Positions 6,272 through 7,329 of a stretch of 7,329 nucleotides of DNA are shown here, one piece after another. Numbering within the stretch: position 1 is the first letter of the stretch; each line of letters begins with the position of its first letter. Position numbers and translations under genes: made by a program. Source of the DNA: Spirochaetales bacterium. Its GTDB lineage: Bacteria > Spirochaetota > Spirochaetia > SZUA-6 > DRHE01. The notes under the pieces are model-generated. The model was not told the origin of the DNA and did no database searches. It was given only the letters and a program-made list of their open reading frames with translations. The stretch is taken from positions 1 through 7,329 of the forward strand of contig JAGLQP010000091.1 in NCBI GenBank assembly GCA_023136785.1. The letters run 5' to 3'.

Positions 6272-6285
6272 CATTAACGTTAATG
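6272..6285. promoter_or_regulatory. LacI-family operator 3, upstream of dehydrogenase gene
   Basis: CATTAACGTTAATG is a perfect 14-bp palindrome, identical to the core of operator 2. It begins 8 bp after the -10 element of the rightward promoter, placing it at about +2 to +15, a classical repression position. Confidence 0.9.
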
Positions 6286-6306
6286 TTAAGGAACTCCGCC
6301 GCCGCT

Positions 6307-6327
6307 ATGGATGAGGAGCTGGAATGA
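6307..6327 (+). other. Possible 6-codon upstream reading frame (MDEELE) overlapping the dehydrogenase start
   Basis: ATG at 6307 opens six codons and stops at TGA 6325-6327, giving an ATGA overlap with the dehydrogenase ATG at 6324. It spans that gene's Shine-Dalgarno sequence (GAGGAG, 6313-6318). Its own ribosome binding site is poor (AAGGA about 14 bases upstream), so translation is uncertain. The Glu codons may simply reflect the purine-rich SD. Confidence 0.25.
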
Positions 6328-7329
6328 ACCCTGTACGTGTGGCAATTGTCGGTTGTGGACGTATATCTGATCTTCATGAGCTGGGGTATCGAAACCGTGA
6401 CGATGCTCGCATTACCGCTGTATACGATATAGACAAGAAACGAGCCCTCTCACAGGCGAAAGCCTGGGCAGTGGACAAGGTCTATTCCAGCTACGAAGAG
6501 GTTCTATCCGATCGGGAGATCGATCTGATCGAGCTTCTTGTTCCCCATCACGTTCACGCGGACATGACCGTGAAGGCCTGTCGGGCCGGCAAGCACGTGT
6601 CGGTCCAAAAGCCCATCGCCTTGAACGTGGCCGAAACGGATAGCATGATCGAAGCCGCCTACAGGGCCGGCGTCGTGCTCAGGATTTATGAGAATTTCGT
6701 TTTCTATCCTCCCTATGTGCGTGCCAAGGAAATGATAGAGGCGGGAGAGATCGGCGAGCCGCAGATGATACGGCTGCACGTCAACAGCGGTACGAACGAG
6801 ACGGGCTGGCAGGTTCCCGAGAGTTCCTGGGCCTGGCGGTTTAACGAAAAGGTCAGCGGAGGCGGCGAGCTGGTATTCGACCACGGCTACCATCTGTTTT
6901 CATTGGCCCGCTATCTGATGGGTGAGGTCAAGCGGGTTTGTGCCTGGATCGATCGATCTCCCGACGCCTCCGGCTTTACCATCGACGCTCCGGCAACCAT
7001 CATGTTTCAGTTCAAGAGTCCCCGCCGCTACGGTGTCTTGGATATTGCCCACACCCCAAAGATGCGTATCGACTCCCTGTACTACACAGATGACGATCGT
7101 ATAGAGGTGATCGGAGAGAAAGGTATCCTGTTTGTGAACCGCTGTACGGCCAAGACCGTCGACTTGCCGGCAGTGATGATGTTCCGGGACGGCATAACCA
7201 CAACCATCCCAGTGGAGCGGGTGGAGTGGCACGAAAGCTTCATCGATTGCACCCGTCACCTGATACACGTTTTAAGGAACGGCGGGCAGCCTTTGCTCGA
7301 CGGACCCGCCGCTCGAAAGGTATTGCAGT
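6324..7329 (+). CDS. Gfo/Idh/MocA-family NAD(P)-dependent oxidoreductase (C-terminus missing)
   Basis: This is a cytosolic dehydrogenase of the family that includes inositol 2-dehydrogenase and glucose-fructose oxidoreductase, which oxidise a ring hydroxyl of sugars or cyclitols with NAD(P). 335 codons are present to the right edge, so little is likely missing. The Rossmann fold starts with VRVAIVGCGRIS (4-15), and the acidic VYDID (33-37) after the second strand suggests NAD preference. The usual EKP motif appears as QKP (95-97), keeping the catalytic Lys96. The C-terminal domain has GGGELVFDHGYH (179-190), with Asp186 and His190 at the positions used for substrate binding and catalysis in this family. 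ATG at 6324 follows AGGAG by 5 bases, and an in-frame stop at 6312 excludes an upstream start. It is transcribed divergently from lacI and carries its own operator. The family is sure; the substrate is not. Confidence 0.93.
   Translation, partial: MNPVRVAIVGCGRISDLHELGYRNRDDARITAVYDIDKKRALSQAKAWAVDKVYSSYEEVLSDREIDLIELLVPHHVHADMTVKACRAGKHVSVQKPIALNVAETDSMIEAAYRAGVVLRIYENFVFYPPYVRAKEMIEAGEIGEPQMIRLHVNSGTNETGWQVPESSWAWRFNEKVSGGGELVFDHGYHLFSLARYLMGEVKRVCAWIDRSPDASGFTIDAPATIMFQFKSPRRYGVLDIAHTPKMRIDSLYYTDDDRIEVIGEKGILFVNRCTAKTVDLPAVMMFRDGITTTIPVERVEWHESFIDCTRHLIHVLRNGGQPLLDGPAARKVLQ

Noticed and set aside
6504..7268. Two minus-strand frames of 122-129 codons
   Set aside because: Both are antisense to the dehydrogenase gene, whose motifs run continuously through this region.

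Overview
The window is a compact sugar- or cyclitol-type catabolic locus, most likely chromosomal and probably from a free-living spirochaete (Spirochaetota). The taxonomic hint is the substrate-binding protein. Its signal sequence ends in Ala-Gly-Gly followed by a charged, Glu-rich stretch and has no lipobox cysteine, a pattern I associate with spirochaetal ABC binding proteins. This assignment is an inference. No RNA gene, CRISPR array, insertion sequence or prophage gene is visible, and the genes are tightly packed with good ribosome binding sites.

Layout from right to left. A Gfo/Idh/MocA-family NAD(P)-dependent dehydrogenase (6324 to the right edge, incomplete) is read rightwards. A 191-bp divergent control region separates it from a leftward series: a LacI-family repressor (5140-6132), a thiamine-diphosphate enzyme related to IolD (3228-5111), a uroporphyrinogen-decarboxylase-superfamily protein with a zinc/thiol-methyltransferase-like His-X-Cys motif (1980-3164), an ABC substrate-binding protein (550-1833), and the start of a MalF/UgpA-type permease (1-458, cut by the left edge).

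The clearest result is a small regulon readable from sequence alone. The near-perfect palindrome CATTAACGTTAATG occurs three times, and only in intergenic DNA: in front of the binding-protein gene, in front of lacI, and in front of the dehydrogenase gene. Each copy lies beside or inside a promoter with a perfect TTGACA -35 (in the context CTTGACAA) and a 17-bp spacer. At the two structural-gene promoters the operator sits at about +1 to +17. At the lacI promoter it overlaps the -10 and spacer, consistent with autorepression. This architecture also shows that the LacI start belongs at 6132, because the longer possible start at 6153 lies inside the -10/operator.

Together the genes suggest uptake of a carbohydrate or cyclitol by an ABC importer, oxidation by the Gfo/Idh/MocA dehydrogenase, and C-C bond chemistry by the ThDP enzyme. 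The URO-D-family protein adds an unexplained step, possibly methyl-group transfer. Inositol or an inositol-like (perhaps O-methylated) compound is a reasonable guess for the substrate, but the sequence does not prove it. The rest of the pathway and transporter would lie outside both edges.
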